DNA from: Aplectana chamaeleonis | Lineage: Eukaryota; Nematoda; Chromadorea; Rhabditida; Cosmocercidae | Direction of reading: 5' to 3' | NCBI GenBank assembly: GCA_029168955.1 | Contig: JAPDOI010000184.1 | Span: forward strand, 744,001 to 808,000 | Length of the DNA stretch: 64,000 bases | In this document: in pieces, positions 13,101 through 26,000 of the stretch | Numbering within the stretch: position 1 is the first letter of the stretch | Layout of the letters: the number at the start of each line of letters is the position of its first letter | Notes under the pieces: generated by a model | Database searches by the model: none | What the model was told of the DNA's origin: nothing | Seen by the model: only the letters and a program-made list of their open reading frames with translations | Made by a program: the position numbers and the translations under genes

Positions 13101-16100
13101 GACCCAAGTGGAAGTGCGCAGGACGCCGTAGAAAGTGTGCGGGACTCAAGGTAGAGTGCGCCGGACGCCGTAGAAAGTGTGCAGGACCTAAGTGGGAGTG
13201 CGCAGGACGCCGTAGAAAGTTTGTGGGACCCAAATGCGATTGCGCCGGACGCCGAAGAAAGTGTGCGGGACCCAAGTGGGAGTGCGCAGGACGCCGTAGA
13301 AAGTGTGCGGGACCCAAGGTAGAGTGCGCCGGACGCCGTAGAAAGGGCGCGGGGCCTAAGTGGGAGTGCGCAGGACGCCGTAGAAAGTTTGTGGGACCCA
13401 AATGCGATTGCGCCGGACGCCGAAGAAAGTGTGCGGGACCCAAGTGCAAGTGTGCAGGACGCCGTAGAAAGTGTGTGAAACCCAAGGTAGAGGGCGCCGG
13501 ACACCGTAGAAAGTGTGCAGGACGCCGTAGAAAGTTTGTGGGACCCAAATGCGATTGCGCCGGACACCGAAGAAAGTGTGCGGGACCCAAGTGGAAGTGC
13601 GCAGGGCACCGTAGAAAGTGTGCTTGACCCAAGGTAGAGTGCGCCGGACGCCGTAGAAAGTGTGCAGGACCCAAGTGGAAGTGCGCAGGACGCCTTGTGG
13701 GACCCAAATGCGATTGCGCCGAACGCCGAAGAAAGTGTGCGGGACCCAAGTGGAAGTGCGCAGGACGCCGTAGAAAGTGTGCGGGACCCAAGGTAGAGTG
13801 CGCCGGACACCGAAGAAACTGTGCGGGACCCAAGTGGAAGTGCGCAGGACGCCGTAGAAAGTGTGCGGGACCCAAGTGGAAGTGCGCAGGACGCCGTAGA
13901 AAGTTTGTGGGAACCAAATGCGATTGCGCCGGACACCGAAGAAAGTGTGCGGGACCCAAGTGGAAGTGCGCAGGGCACCGTAAAAAGTGTGCGGGACCCA
14001 AGGTAGAGTGCGCCGGACGCCGTAGAAAGTGTGCGGGACCCAAGTGGAAGTGCGCAGGACGCCGTAGAAAGTTTGTGGGACCCAAATGCGATTGCGCCGG
14101 ACACCGAAGAAATTGTGCGGGACACAAGTGGAAGTGCGCCGGACACCGTAGAAAGTGTGCAGGACCTAAGTGGGAGTGCGTAGGACGCCGTAGAAAGTGT
14201 GCGGGACCCGAGTGGAAGTGCGCAGGACGCCGTAGAAAGTTTGTGGGACCCAAATGCGATTGCGCCGGACGCCGAAGAAAGTGTGCGGGACCCAAGTGGA
14301 AGTGCGCGGGACGCCGTAGAAAGTGTGCGGGACCCAAGGTAGAGTGCGCCGGACACCATATAAAGTGTGCAGGACCCAAGTGGGAGTGCGCAGGACGCCG
14401 TAGAAAGTGTGCGGGACCCAAGTGGAAGTGCGCAGGACGCCGTAGAAAGTGTGCGGGACCCAAGGTAGAGTGCGCCGGACGCCGTAGAAAGTGTGCAGGA
14501 CCTAAGTGGGAGTGCGCAGGACGCCGTAGAAAGTGTGCGGGACCCAAGTGGGAGTGCGCAGGACGCCGTAGAAAGTTTGTGGGACCCAAATGCGATTGCG
14601 CCTGACGCCGAAGAAAGTGTGCGTGACCCGAGTGGAAGTGCGCAGGACACCGTAGAAAGTTTGTGGGACCCAAATGCGATTGCGCGGAACGCCGTAGAAA
14701 GTGTGCAGGACCTAAGTGGGAGTGCGCCGGACGCCGTAGAAAGTGTGCGGGACCCGAGTGGAAGTGCGCAGGACGCCGAAGAAAGTTTGTTGGACCCAAA
14801 TGCGATTGCGCCGGACACCGAAGAAAGTGTGCGGGACCCAAGTGGAAGTGCGCAGGGCACCGTAGAAAGTGTGCGGGACCTAAGGTAGAGTGCGCCGGAC
14901 GCCGTAGAAAGTGTGCAGGACCTAAGTGGGAGTGCGCAGGACGCCGTAGAAAGGGTGCGAGACCCAAGTGGAAGTGCGCCGGACGCCGAAGAAAGTGTGC
15001 GGGACCCGAGTGGAAGTGCGCAGGACGCCGTAGAAAGTGTGCGGGACCCAAATGCGATTGCGCCGGACGCCGAAGAAAGTGTGCGGGACCCAAGTGGAAG
15101 TGCGCAGGACGCCGTAGAATGTTTGTGGGACCCAAATGCGATTGCGCCGGACACCGAAGAAAGTGTGCGGGACCCAAGTGGAAGTGCGCAGGACGCCGTA
15201 GAAAGTGCGCAGTACCCAAGGTAGAGTGCGCCGGACGCCGTAGAATGTGTGCGGGACGCCGGAGAAAGTTTGTGGGATCCAAATGCGATTGCGCCGGACA
15301 CCGAAGAAAGTGTGCGGGACCCAAGTGGAAGTGCGCAGGACGCCGTAGAAAGTTTGTGGGAACCAAATGCGATTGCGCCGGACACCGAAGAAAGTGTGCG
15401 GGACCCAAGTGGGAGTGGGCAGGACGCCGTAGAAAGTTTGTGGGACCCAATTGCGATTGCGCCGGACGCTGAAGAAAGTGTGCGGGACCCAAGTGGGAGT
15501 GCGCAGGACGCCGTATAAAGTTTGTGGGACCCAAATGCGATTGCGCCGGACGCTGAAGAAAGTGTGCGGGACCCGAGTGGGAGTGCGCCGGACGCCGTAG
15601 AAAGTGCGAGGGACCCAAGGTAGAGTGCGCCGGACACCGAAGAAATTGTGCGGGACACAAGTGGAAGTGCGCAGGACGCCGTAGAAAGTTTGTGGGACCC
15701 AAATGCGATTGCGCCGGACACCGAAGAAAGTGTGCGGGACCCAAGTGGAAGTGCGCAGGACGCCGTAGAAAGTGTGCGGGACCCAAGGTAGAGTGCGCCG
15801 GACGCCGTAGAAAGTGTGCAGGACCCAAGTGGAAGTGCGCAGGACGCCGTAGAAAGTTTGTGGGACCCAAATGCGATTGCGCCGGACACCGAAGAAATTG
15901 TGCGGGACCGAAGTGGAGCTGCGCAGGGCACCGTAAAAAGTGTGCGGGACCCAAGGTATAGTGCGACGGACGCCGTAGAAAGTGTGCGGGACCCAAGTGG
16001 AAGTGCGCAGGACCCCGTAGAAAGTGTGTGGGACCCAAATGCGATTGCGCCGGACGCCGAAGAAAGTGTGCGGGACCCAAGTGGAAGTGCGCAGGACGCC

Positions 16101-17046
16101 GTAGAAAGTGCGCGGGACCCAAGGTAGAGTGCGCCGGACGCCGTAGAAAGTGTGCGGGAACCAAGTGGAAGTGCGCAGGACGCCGTAGAAAGTTTGTGGG
16201 ACCCAAATGCGATTGCGCCGGACGCCGAAGAAAGTGTGCGGGACCTAAGTGGGAGTGGGCAGGACGCCGTAGAAAGTGTGCGGGACCCGAGTGGAAGTGC
16301 GCCGGACACCATATAAAGTGTGCAGGACCCAAGTGGGAGTGCGCAGGACGCCGTAGAAAGTTTGTGGGACCCAAATGCGATTGCGCCGGACACCGAAGAA
16401 AGTGTGCGGGACCCAAGTGGAAGTGCGCAGGACGCCGTAGAAAGTTTGTGGGACCCAAATGCGATTGCGCCGAACGCCGAAGAAAGTGTGCGGGACCCAA
16501 GTGGAAGTGCGCAGGACGCCGTAGAAAGTGTGCGGGACCCAAGGTAGAGTGCGCCGGATGCCGTAGAAAGTTTGCAGGACCCAAATGGGAGTGCGCCGGA
16601 CGCCGTAGAAAGTGTGCGGGACCCAAGTGGAAGTGCGCAGGACGCCGCAGAAAGTTTGTTGGACCCAAATGCGACTGCGCTGGACGCCGAAGAAAGTGTG
16701 CAGGACCCAAGTGCAAGTGCGCAGGACGCCGTAGAAAGTGTGTGGGACCCAAGGTAGAGTGCGCCGGACACCGAAGAAAGTGTGCGGGACCAAAGTGGAA
16801 GTGCGCAGGACGCCGTAGAAAGTATGCGGGACCCAAGGTAGAGTGCGCCGGACGCCGTAGAAAGTGTGCAGGACCCAAATGCGATTGCGCCGGACACCGG
16901 AGAAAGGGGGCGGGGCCCAAGTGGAAGTGCGCAGGGCGCCGTAGAAAGTTGGTGGGACCCAAATGCGAGTGCGCCGGACCCCGAAGAAAGTGTGCGGGAC
17001 CCAAGTGCGATTGCGCCGGACACCGAAGAAAGTGTGCGGGACCCAA
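1144..17046 (-). other. 5,300-codon antisense open frame, judged a by-product of the satellite
   Basis: The antisense strand stays open for 15.9 kb. The translation is a 14-residue repeat such as PAHFHLGPAHFLRR. After single-base indels the same ORF switches to the two other antisense frames (LRTSTWVPHTFYGV and ASCALPLGSRTLST types) and stays open. All three antisense frames of the consensus monomer lack stops, so openness needs no selection on a protein. No splice context, domain or start context supports a gene. Transcription of the array cannot be excluded from sequence. Confidence 0.85.
1416..10243 (+). repeat. 630-bp (15-monomer) higher-order periodicity inside the satellite
   Basis: The rare monomer containing CACCATATAAAG works as a marker. 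It is found near 156, 1416, 2003, 2632, 3262, 3891, 4562, 5149, 5801, 6431, 7544, 8174, 9308 and 10,232. Successive spacings are 1260 (2 x 630), 587, 629, 630, 629, 671, 587, 652, 630, 1113, 630, 1134 and 924. Values of 629 and 587 are 630 and 588 minus single-base deletions visible between the markers. The marker is usually preceded by a C-type monomer and followed by a D-type monomer. Beyond 10.3 kb it becomes sparse (about 14.35, 16.31, 19.49, 20.37, 26.44, 29.93 and 30.52 kb). This indicates segmental amplification of a 15-unit block. Confidence 0.75.
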
Positions 17047-20000
17047 GTGGGAGTGGGCAGGACGCCGTAGAAAGTTTTGTGGGATCTAAATGCGATTGCG
17101 CCGGACACCGAAAAAATTGTGCGGGACACAAGTGGAACTGCGCAGGACGCCGTAGAAAGTGTGCGGGATCCAACTGCGAGTGCGCCGGACGCCGAAGAAA
17201 GTGTGCGGGACCCAAGTGGAAGTGCGCGCAGGACGCCGTAGAAAGTGTGCGAGACCCAAATGGGAGTGCGCAGGACGCCGTAGAGAGTGTGCCGGACCCA
17301 AAAGCGATTGCGCCGGACGCCAAAGAAAATGTGCGGGACGCCAGTCGGAGTGCGCAGGACGCCGTAGAAAGTGTGCGGGACCCAAGGTAGAGTGCGCCGG
17401 ACGCCGTAGAAAGTTTGCGAAGTGCGCAGGACGCCGTAGAGAGTGTGCGGGACCCAAATGCGATTGCGCCGGACACCGAAGAAAGTGTGCGGGACCCAAG
17501 TGGAAGTGTGCAGGACGCCGTAGAAAGTGTGCGGGACCCAAGGTAGAGTGCGCCGGACACCTTAGAAAGTGTGCAGGACCCAAGTGGGAGTGCGCAGGAC
17601 GCCGTAGAAAGTTTGTGGGACCCAAATGCGATTGCGCCGGACGCCGAAGAAAGTGTGCGGGACCCAAGTGGAAGTGCGCAGGACGCCGTAGAAAGTGTGC
17701 GGGACCCGAGTGGAAGTGCGCAGGACGCCGTAGAAAGTTTGTGGGACCCAAATGCGATTGCGCCGGACACCGAAGAAAGTGTGCGGGACCCAAATGCGAT
17801 TGCGCCGGACGCCGAAGAAAGTGTGCGGGACCCAAGTGGAAGTGCGCAGGACGCCGTAGAAAGTTTGTGGGACCCAAATGCGATTGCGCCGGACGCCGAA
17901 GAAAGTGTGCGGGACCCAAGTGGAAGTGCGCAGGACGCCGTAGAAAGTTTGTGGGACCCAAATGCGATTGCGCCGGACACCGAAGAAAGTGTGCGGGACC
18001 CAAATGCGATTGCGCCGGACGCCGTAGAAAGTGTGCGGGACCCAAGGTAGAGTGCGCCGGACGCCGTATAAAGTGTGCGGGACCCGAGTGGAAGGGCGCA
18101 GGACGCCGTAGAAAGTTTGTGAGACCCAAATGCGATTGCGCCGGACACCGAAGAAATTGTGCGGGACACAAGTGGAAGTGCGCAGGACGCCGCAGAAAGT
18201 GCGCGGGACCCAAGGTAGAGTGCGCCGGACGCCGTATAAAGTGTGCGGGACCCGAGTGGAGGTGCGCAGGACGCCGTAGAAAGTTTGTGGGACCCAAATG
18301 CGATTGCGCCGGACACCGAAGAAAGTGTGCGGGACCAAAGTGGAAGTGCGCAGGACGCCGTAGAAAGTGTGCGGGACCCAAGTGGGAGTGCGCAGGACGC
18401 CGTAGAAAGTTTGTGGGACCCAAATGCGATTGCACCGGACGCCGAAGAAAGTGTGCGGGACCAAAGTGGAAGTGCGCAGGACGCCGTAGAAAGTGTGCGG
18501 GACCCAAGGTAGAGTGCGCCGGACGCCGTAGAAAGTGTGCAGGACCTAAGTGGGAGTGCGCAGGACGCCGTAGAAAGTTTGTGGGACCTAAATGCGATTG
18601 CGCCGGACGCCGAAGAAAGTGTGCGGGACCCAAGTGGAAGTGCGCAGGGCACCGTAGAAAGTGTGCTGGACCCAGGGTAGAGTGCGCCGGACGCCGTAGA
18701 AAGTGTGCAGGACCCAAGTGGAAGTGCGCAGGACGCCGTAGAAAGTGTGCCGGACCCAAATACGAATGCGCCGGACACCGAATTAAGTGTGCGGGACCCA
18801 AGTGTAGAGTGCGCCGGACGCCAAAGAAAGTGTGCGGGACCCAAGTGGAAGTGCGCAGGACGCCGTAGAAAGTTTGTGTGACCCAAATGCGATTGCGCCG
18901 GACGCCAAAGAAAGTGTGCGGGACCCAAGTGGAAGTGCGCAGGACGCCGTAGAAAGTGCGCGGGACCCAAGGTAGAGTGCGCCGGACGCCGTAGAAAGTG
19001 TGCGGGACCCGAGTGGAAGTGCGCAGGACGCCGTAGAAAGTTTGTGGGACCCAAATGCGATTGCGCCGGACGCCGACGAAAGTGTGCGGGACCCAAGTGG
19101 GAGTGCGCAGGACGCCGTAGAAAGTGTGCGGGACCCGAGTGGAAGTGCGCAGGACGCCGTAGAAAGTTTGTGGGACCCAAATGCGATTGCGCCGGACACC
19201 GAAGAAAGTGTGCGGGACCCAAGTGGAAGTGCGCAGGACGCCGTAGAAAGTGTGCGGGACCCAAGGTAGAGTGCGCCGGACGCCGTAGAAAGTGTGCAGG
19301 ACCTAAGTGGGAGTGCGCAGGACGCCATAGAAAGTGTGCAGGATCTAAGTGGGAGTGCGCAGGACGCCGCAGAAAGTTTGTGGGACCCAAACGCGATTGC
19401 GCCGGACGCCGAGGAAAGTGTGCGGGACCCAAGTGGAAGTGCGCGGGACGCCGTAGAAAGTGTGCGGGACCCAAGGTAGAGTGCGCCGGACACCATATAA
19501 AGTGTGCAGGACCCACGTGGGAGTGCGCAGGACGCCGCAGAAAGTTTGTGGGACCCAAATGCGATTGCGCTGGACGCCGAAGAAAGTGTGCGGGACCCAA
19601 GTGCAAGTGCGCAGGACGCCGTAGAAAGTGTGCGGGACCCAAGTGGGAGTGCGCCGGACGCCGAAGAAAGCGTGCGGCACCCAAATGCGATTGCTCCGGA
19701 CGCCGTAGAAACTGTGCGGGACGCAAATGCGATTGCGCCGGACACCGAAGAAAGTGTGCGGGACCCAAGTGGAAGTGCGTAGGACGCCGTAGAAAGTGTG
19801 CGGGACCCAAGTGGAAGTGCGCAGGACGCCGTAGAAAGTGTGTGGGACCCAAGGTAGAGTGCGCCGGACACCGTAGAAAGTGTGCAGGACCTAAGTGGAA
19901 GTGCGCAGGACGCCGTAGAAAGTTTGTGGGACCCAAATGCGATTGCGCCGGACACCGAAGAAAGTGTGCGGGACCCAAGTGGAAGTGCGCAGGACGCCGT

Positions 20001-23000
20001 AGAAAGAGGGTGGGACCCAAGGTAGAGTGCGCCGGACGCCGTATAAAGTGTGCGGGACCCGAGTGGAAGTGCGCAGGACGCCGTAGAAAGTTTGTGGGAC
20101 CCAAATGCGATTGCGCCGGACACCGAAGAAAGTGTGCGGGACCCAAGCGGAAGTGCGCAGGACGCCGTAGAAAGTGTGCGGGACCCAAGGTAGAGTGCGC
20201 CGAACACCGTAGAAAGTGTGCAGGACCCACGTGGGAGTGCGCAGGACGCCGCAGAAAGTTTGTGGGACCCAAATGCGATTGCGCTGGACGCCGAAGAAAG
20301 TGTGCGGGACCCAAGTGCAAGTGCGCAGGACGCCGTAGAAAGTGTGCGGGACCCAAGGTAGAGTGCGCCGGACACCATATAAAGTGTGCAGGACCCACGT
20401 GGGAGTGCGCAGGACGCCGTAGAAAGTTTGTGGGACCCAAATGCGATTGCGCCGGACGCCGAAGAAGGTGTGCGGGACCCAAGTGGAAGTGCGCAGGGCA
20501 CCGTAAAAATGTGCGGGACCCAAGGTAGAGTGCGCCGGACACCGAAGAAAGTGTGCGGGATCCAAGTGGGAGTGCGCAGGACGCCGTAGAAAGTTTGTGG
20601 GACCCAAATGCGATTGCGCCGGACACCGAAGAAAGTGTGCGGGACCCAAGTGGAAGTGCGCAGGACGCCGTAGAAAGTTTGTGGGACCCAAATGCGATTG
20701 CGCCGGACACCGAAGAAAGTGTGCGGGACCCAAGTGGAAGTGCGCAGGACGCCGTAGAAAGTGCGCGGGACCCAAGGTAGAGTGCGCCGAACGCCGTAGA
20801 AAGTGTGCGGGACCCGAGTGGAAGTGCGCAGGACGCCGTAGAAAGTTTGTGGGACCCAAGCCGATTGCGCTGGACGCCGAAGAAAGTGTGCGGGACCCAA
20901 GTGGAAGTGCGCAGGGCACCGTAGAAAGTGTGCTTGACCCAAGGTAGAGTGCGCCGGACGCCGTAGAAAGTTTGCGGGACCCGAGTGGAAGTGCGCACCC
21001 AAATGCGATTGCGCCGAACGCCGAAGAAAGTGTGCGGGACCCAAGTGGAAGTGCGCAGGACGCCGTAGAAAGTGTGTGGGGTCCAAATGCCATTGCGCCG
21101 GACACCGAAGAAGGTGTGCGGGACCCAAGTGGAAGTGCGCAGGACGCCGAAGAAAGTGTGCGGGACCCAAGGTAGAGTGCGCCGGACGCCGTAGAAAGTG
21201 TGCAGGACCCCAGTGGGAGTGCGCAGGACGCCGTAGAAAGTTTGTGGGACCCAAATGCGATTGCGCCGGACACCGAAGAAAGTGTGCGGGACCCAAGTGG
21301 AAGTGCGCAGGACGCCGTAGAAAGTGCGCGGGACCCAAGGTAGAGTGCGCAGGACGCCGTAGAAAGTGTGCGGGACCCGAGTGGAAGTGCGCAGGGCGCC
21401 GTAGAAAGTTTGTGGGACACAAATGCGATTGCGCCGGACGCCGAAGAAAGTGTGCGGGACCCAAGTGGAAGTGCGCAGGACGCCGTAGAAAGTGCGCGGG
21501 ACCCAAGGTAGAGTGCGCCGGACGCCGTAGAAAGTGTGTGGGACCCAAATGCGATTGCGCCGGACGCCGAAGAAAGTGTGCGGGACGCAAGTGGGAGTGC
21601 GCAGGACGCCGTAGAAAGTGTGCGGGACCTAAGTGGGAGTGCGCAGGACCCCGAAGAAATTTGTGGTACTCAAATGCGATTGCGCCGGACGCCAAAGAAA
21701 GTGGGCGGGACACAAGTGGAAGTGCGCAGGACGCCGTAGAAAGTTTGTGGGACCCAAACGCGATTGCGCCGGACACCGAAGAAATTGTGCGGGACACAAG
21801 TGGAAATGCGCCGGACACCGTAGAAAGTGTGCAGGACCAAAGTGGGAGTGCGCAGGACGCCATAGAAAGTGTGCGGGACCCGAGTGGAAGTGCGCAGGAC
21901 GCCGTAGAAAGTTTGTGGGACCCAAATGCGATTGCGCCGGACACCGAAGAAAGTGTGCGGGACCCAAGTGGAAGTGCGCAGAACGCCGTAGAAAGTGCGC
22001 GGGACCCAAGGTAGAGTGCGCCGGACGCCGTAGAAAGTGTGCTGGACCTAAGTGGAAGTGCGCAGGACGCCGTAGAAAGTTTGTGGGACCCAAATGCGAT
22101 TGCGCCGGACGCCGAAGAAAGTGTGCGGGACCCAAGTGGAAGTGCGCAGGACGCCGCAGAAAGTGTGCGGGACCCAAGGTAGAGTGCGCCGGACGCCGTA
22201 GAAAGTGTGCAGGACCCAAATGCGATTGCGCCGGACGCTGAAGAAAGTGTGCGGGACCCAAGTGGAAGTGCGCAGGACGCCGTAGAAAGTTTGTGGGACC
22301 CAAATGTGAGTGCGCCGGACGCCGAAGAAAGTGTGCGGTACCCAAGTGGAAGCGCGCCGGACGCCGTAGAAAGTGTGCGAGACCCAAGGTAGAGTGCGCC
22401 GGACGCCGTAGAAAGTGTGCGGGACCCAAGTGGGAGTGCGCAGGATGCCGTAGAAAGTGTGCGGGACCCAAGGTAGAGTGCGCCGGACGCCCTAGAAAGT
22501 GTGTGTGGGACCCAAATGCGATTGCGCCGGACGCCGAAGAAAGTGTGCGGGACCCAAGTAGAAGTGCGCATGACGCCGTAGAAAGTGTGCAGGACCTATG
22601 TGGGAGTGCGCCGGACGCCGTAGAAAGTGTGCAGGACCCGAGTGGAAGTGCGCAGGACGCCGTAGAAAGTTTGTGGGACCCAAATGCGATTGCGCCGGAC
22701 ACCGAAGAAAGTGTGCAGGACCCAAGGGAGAGGGCGGAGGACGCCGTAGAAAGTGTGCGGTACCCAAGTGGAAGTGCGCGGGACGCCGTAGAAAGTGTGC
22801 AGGACCTAAGTGAGAGTGCGCAGGACGCCATAGAAAGTATGCGGGACCCAAATGCGATTGCGCCGGACGCCAAAGAAAGTGTGCGGGACCCAAGTGGGAG
22901 TGGGCAGGACGCCGTAGAAAGTGTGCGGGACCCAAGTGGAAGTGCGCAGGACGCTGTAGAAAGTTTGTGGGACCCAAATGCGATTGCGCCGGACACCGAA

Positions 23001-26000
23001 GAAAGTGTGCGGGATCCAAGTGGGAGTGCGCAGGACGCCGTAGAAAGTTTGTGGGACCCAAATGCGATTGCGCCGGACACCGAAGAAAGTGTGCGGTACC
23101 CAAGTGGAAGTGCGCAGGACGCCGTAGAAAGTGCGCGGGACCCAAGGTAGAGCGCGCCGGACGCCGTAGAAAGTGTGCGGGATCCAAGTGGGAGTGCGCA
23201 GGACGCCGTAGAAAGTTTGTGGGACCCAAATGCGATTGCGCCGGACGCCGTAGAAAGTGTGCGGGACCCAAGTGGGAGTGGGCAGGACGCCGTAGAAAGT
23301 GTGCGGGACCCAAGTGGAAGTGCGCAGGACGCCGTAGAAAGTGTGCGGGACCCAAGTGGAAGTGCGCCGGACGCCGTAGAAAGTGTGCGGGACCCAAGTG
23401 GGAGTGGGCAGGACGCCGTAGAAAGTGTGCGGGACCCAAGTGGAAGTGCGCAGGACGCCGTAGAAAGTGTGCGGGACCCAAGTGGAAGTGCGCCGGACGC
23501 CGTAGGAAGTGTGCAGGACCTAAGTGGGAGTGCGCAGGACGCCGTAGAAAGTTTGTGGGACCCAAGTGCGATTGCGCCGGACGCCGAAGAAAGTGTGCGG
23601 TACCCAAGTGGAAGTGCGCAGGACGCCGTAGAAAGTGTGCGGGACCCAAGGTAGAGTGCGGCGGACGCCGTAGAAAGTGTGCAGGACCCAAGTGGAAGTG
23701 CGCAGGACGCCGTAGAAAGTTTGTGGGACCCAAATGCGATTGCGCCGGACGCCGAAGAAAGTGTGCGGGACCCAAGTGGAAGTGCGCAGGACGCCGTAGA
23801 AAGTGGGGGGGACCCAGGTGGGAGTGCGGCGCACGCCATAGAAAGTGTGTGGGACCCAAGTGGAAGTGCGCAGGACGCCGTAGAAAGTTTCTGGGACCCA
23901 AATGCGATTGCGCCGGACACCGAAGAAAGTGTGCGGGACCCAAGTGGAAGTGCGCATGACGCCGTAGAAAGTGTGCGGGACCCAAGGTAGAGTGCGCCGG
24001 ACGCCGAAGAAAGTGTGTGGGACCCAAGTGGGAGTGCGCAGGACGCCGTAGAAAGAGTGCGGGACCCAAGTGGGAGTGCGCAGGACGCCGTAGAAAGTGT
24101 GCGGGACCCAAGTGGAAGTGCGCCGGACGCCGTAGAAAGTGTGCGGGACCCAAGTGGAAGTGCGCAGGACGCCGTAGAAAGTGTGTGGGACCCAAGGTAG
24201 ATTGCGCCGGACACCGAAGAAAGTGTGCGGGACCCAAGTGGGAGTGCGCAGGACGCCATAGAAAGTGTGCGGGACCCAATTGGGAGTGCGCAAGACGCCG
24301 TAGAATGTTTGTGGGACCCAAATGCGATTGCGCCGGACACCGAAGAAAGTGTGCGGGACCCAAGTGGAAGTGCGCAGGGCACCGTAAAAAATGTGCAGGA
24401 CCCACGTGGGAGTGCGCCGGACGCCGTAGAAAGTGTGCAGGACCCAAGTGGAAGTGCGCAGGACGCCGTAGAAAGTGTGCGGGACCCAAGGTGGAAGTGC
24501 GCCGGACGCCGTAGAAAGTTTGCAGGACCCAAGTGGGAGTGCGCCGGACGCCGTAGAAAGTGTGCAGGACCTAAGTGGAAGTGCGCAGGACGCCGTAGAA
24601 AGTTTGTGTGACCCAAATGCGATTGCGCCGGACGCCGAAGAAAGTGTGCGGGACCCAAGTGGAAGTGCGCAGGACGCCGTAGAAAGTGTGCGGGACCCAA
24701 GTGGGAGTGCGCAGGACGCCGTATAAAGTGTGCGGGATCCAAGTGGGAGTGCGCAGGACGCCGTAGAAAGTTTGTGGGACCCAAATGCGATTGCGCCAGA
24801 CACCGAAGAAAGTGTGCGGGATCCAAGTAAGAGTGCGCAGGACGCCGTCGAAAGTGTGCGGGACCCAAGTGGAAGTGCGCAGGATGCCGTAGAAAGTGCG
24901 CGGGACCCAAGGTAGAGCGCGCCGGACGCCGTAGAAAGTGTGCGGGACCAAAGTGGATGTGCGCAGGACGCCGTAGAAAGTGTGCGGGACCCAAGTGGGA
25001 GTGCGCAGGACGCCGTAGAAAGTTTGTGGGACCCAAATGCGATTGCGCCGGACGCCGAAGAAAGTGTGCGGGACCCAAGTGGAAGTGCGCAGGACGCCGT
25101 AGAAAGTGTGTGGGACCCAAGGTGCGATTGCGCCGGACACCGAAGAAAGTGTGCGGGACCCAAGTGGAAGTGCGCAGGACGCCGTAGAAAGTGTGCGGGA
25201 CCCAAGTGGAAGTGCGCCGGACGCCGTAGAAAGTGTGCGGGACCCAAGTGGATGTGCGCAGGACGCCGTAGATAGTGTACGGGACCCAAGCGGGAGTGCG
25301 CAGGACGCCGTAGAAAGTGTGCGGGACCCAAGTGGAAGTGCGCAGGACACCGTAGAAAGTTTGTGGGACCCAAGTGAGATTGCGCCGGACGCCGAAGAAA
25401 GTGTGCGGTACCCAAGTGGAAGTGCGCAGGGCACCGTAGAAAGTGTGCAGGACCTAAGTGGGAGTGCGCAGGACGCCGTGGAAAGTTTGTGGGACCCAAA
25501 TGCGATTGCGCCGGACACCGAAGAAAGTGTGCTGGACCCAAGTGGAAGTGCGCAGGACGCCGTAGAAAGTGTGCGGGACCCAAGGTAGAGTGCGCCGGAC
25601 ACCGTAGAAAGTGTGCAGGACCCAAGTGGGAGTGCGCAGGACGCCGCAGAAAGTTTGTGGGACCCAAATGCGATTGCGCCGGACACCGAAGAAAGTGTGC
25701 TGGACCCAAGTGGAAGTGCGCAGGACGCCGTAGAAAGTGCGCGGGACCCAAGGTAGAGTGCGCCGGACGCCGTAGAAAGTGTGCGCGATCCGAGTGGAAG
25801 TGCGCAGGACGCTGTAGAAAGTTTGTGGGACCCAAATGCGATTGCGCCGGACGCCGCAGAAAGTGTGCGGGACCCAAGGTAGAGTGCGCCGGACGCCGAA
25901 GAAAGTGTGCGGGACCCAAGTGGGAGTGAGCGGGACGCCGTAGAAATTGTGCGGGACCCGAGTGAAAGTGCGCAGGACGCCGTAGAAAGTTTGTGGGATC

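Noticed and set aside
1144..17046. Giant antisense protein of 5,300 residues (and similar ORFs of 1,000-3,190 residues)
   Set aside because: All antisense frames of the satellite consensus lack stops. The ORF switches among three peptide repeats after indels, so there is no frame conservation to support coding.
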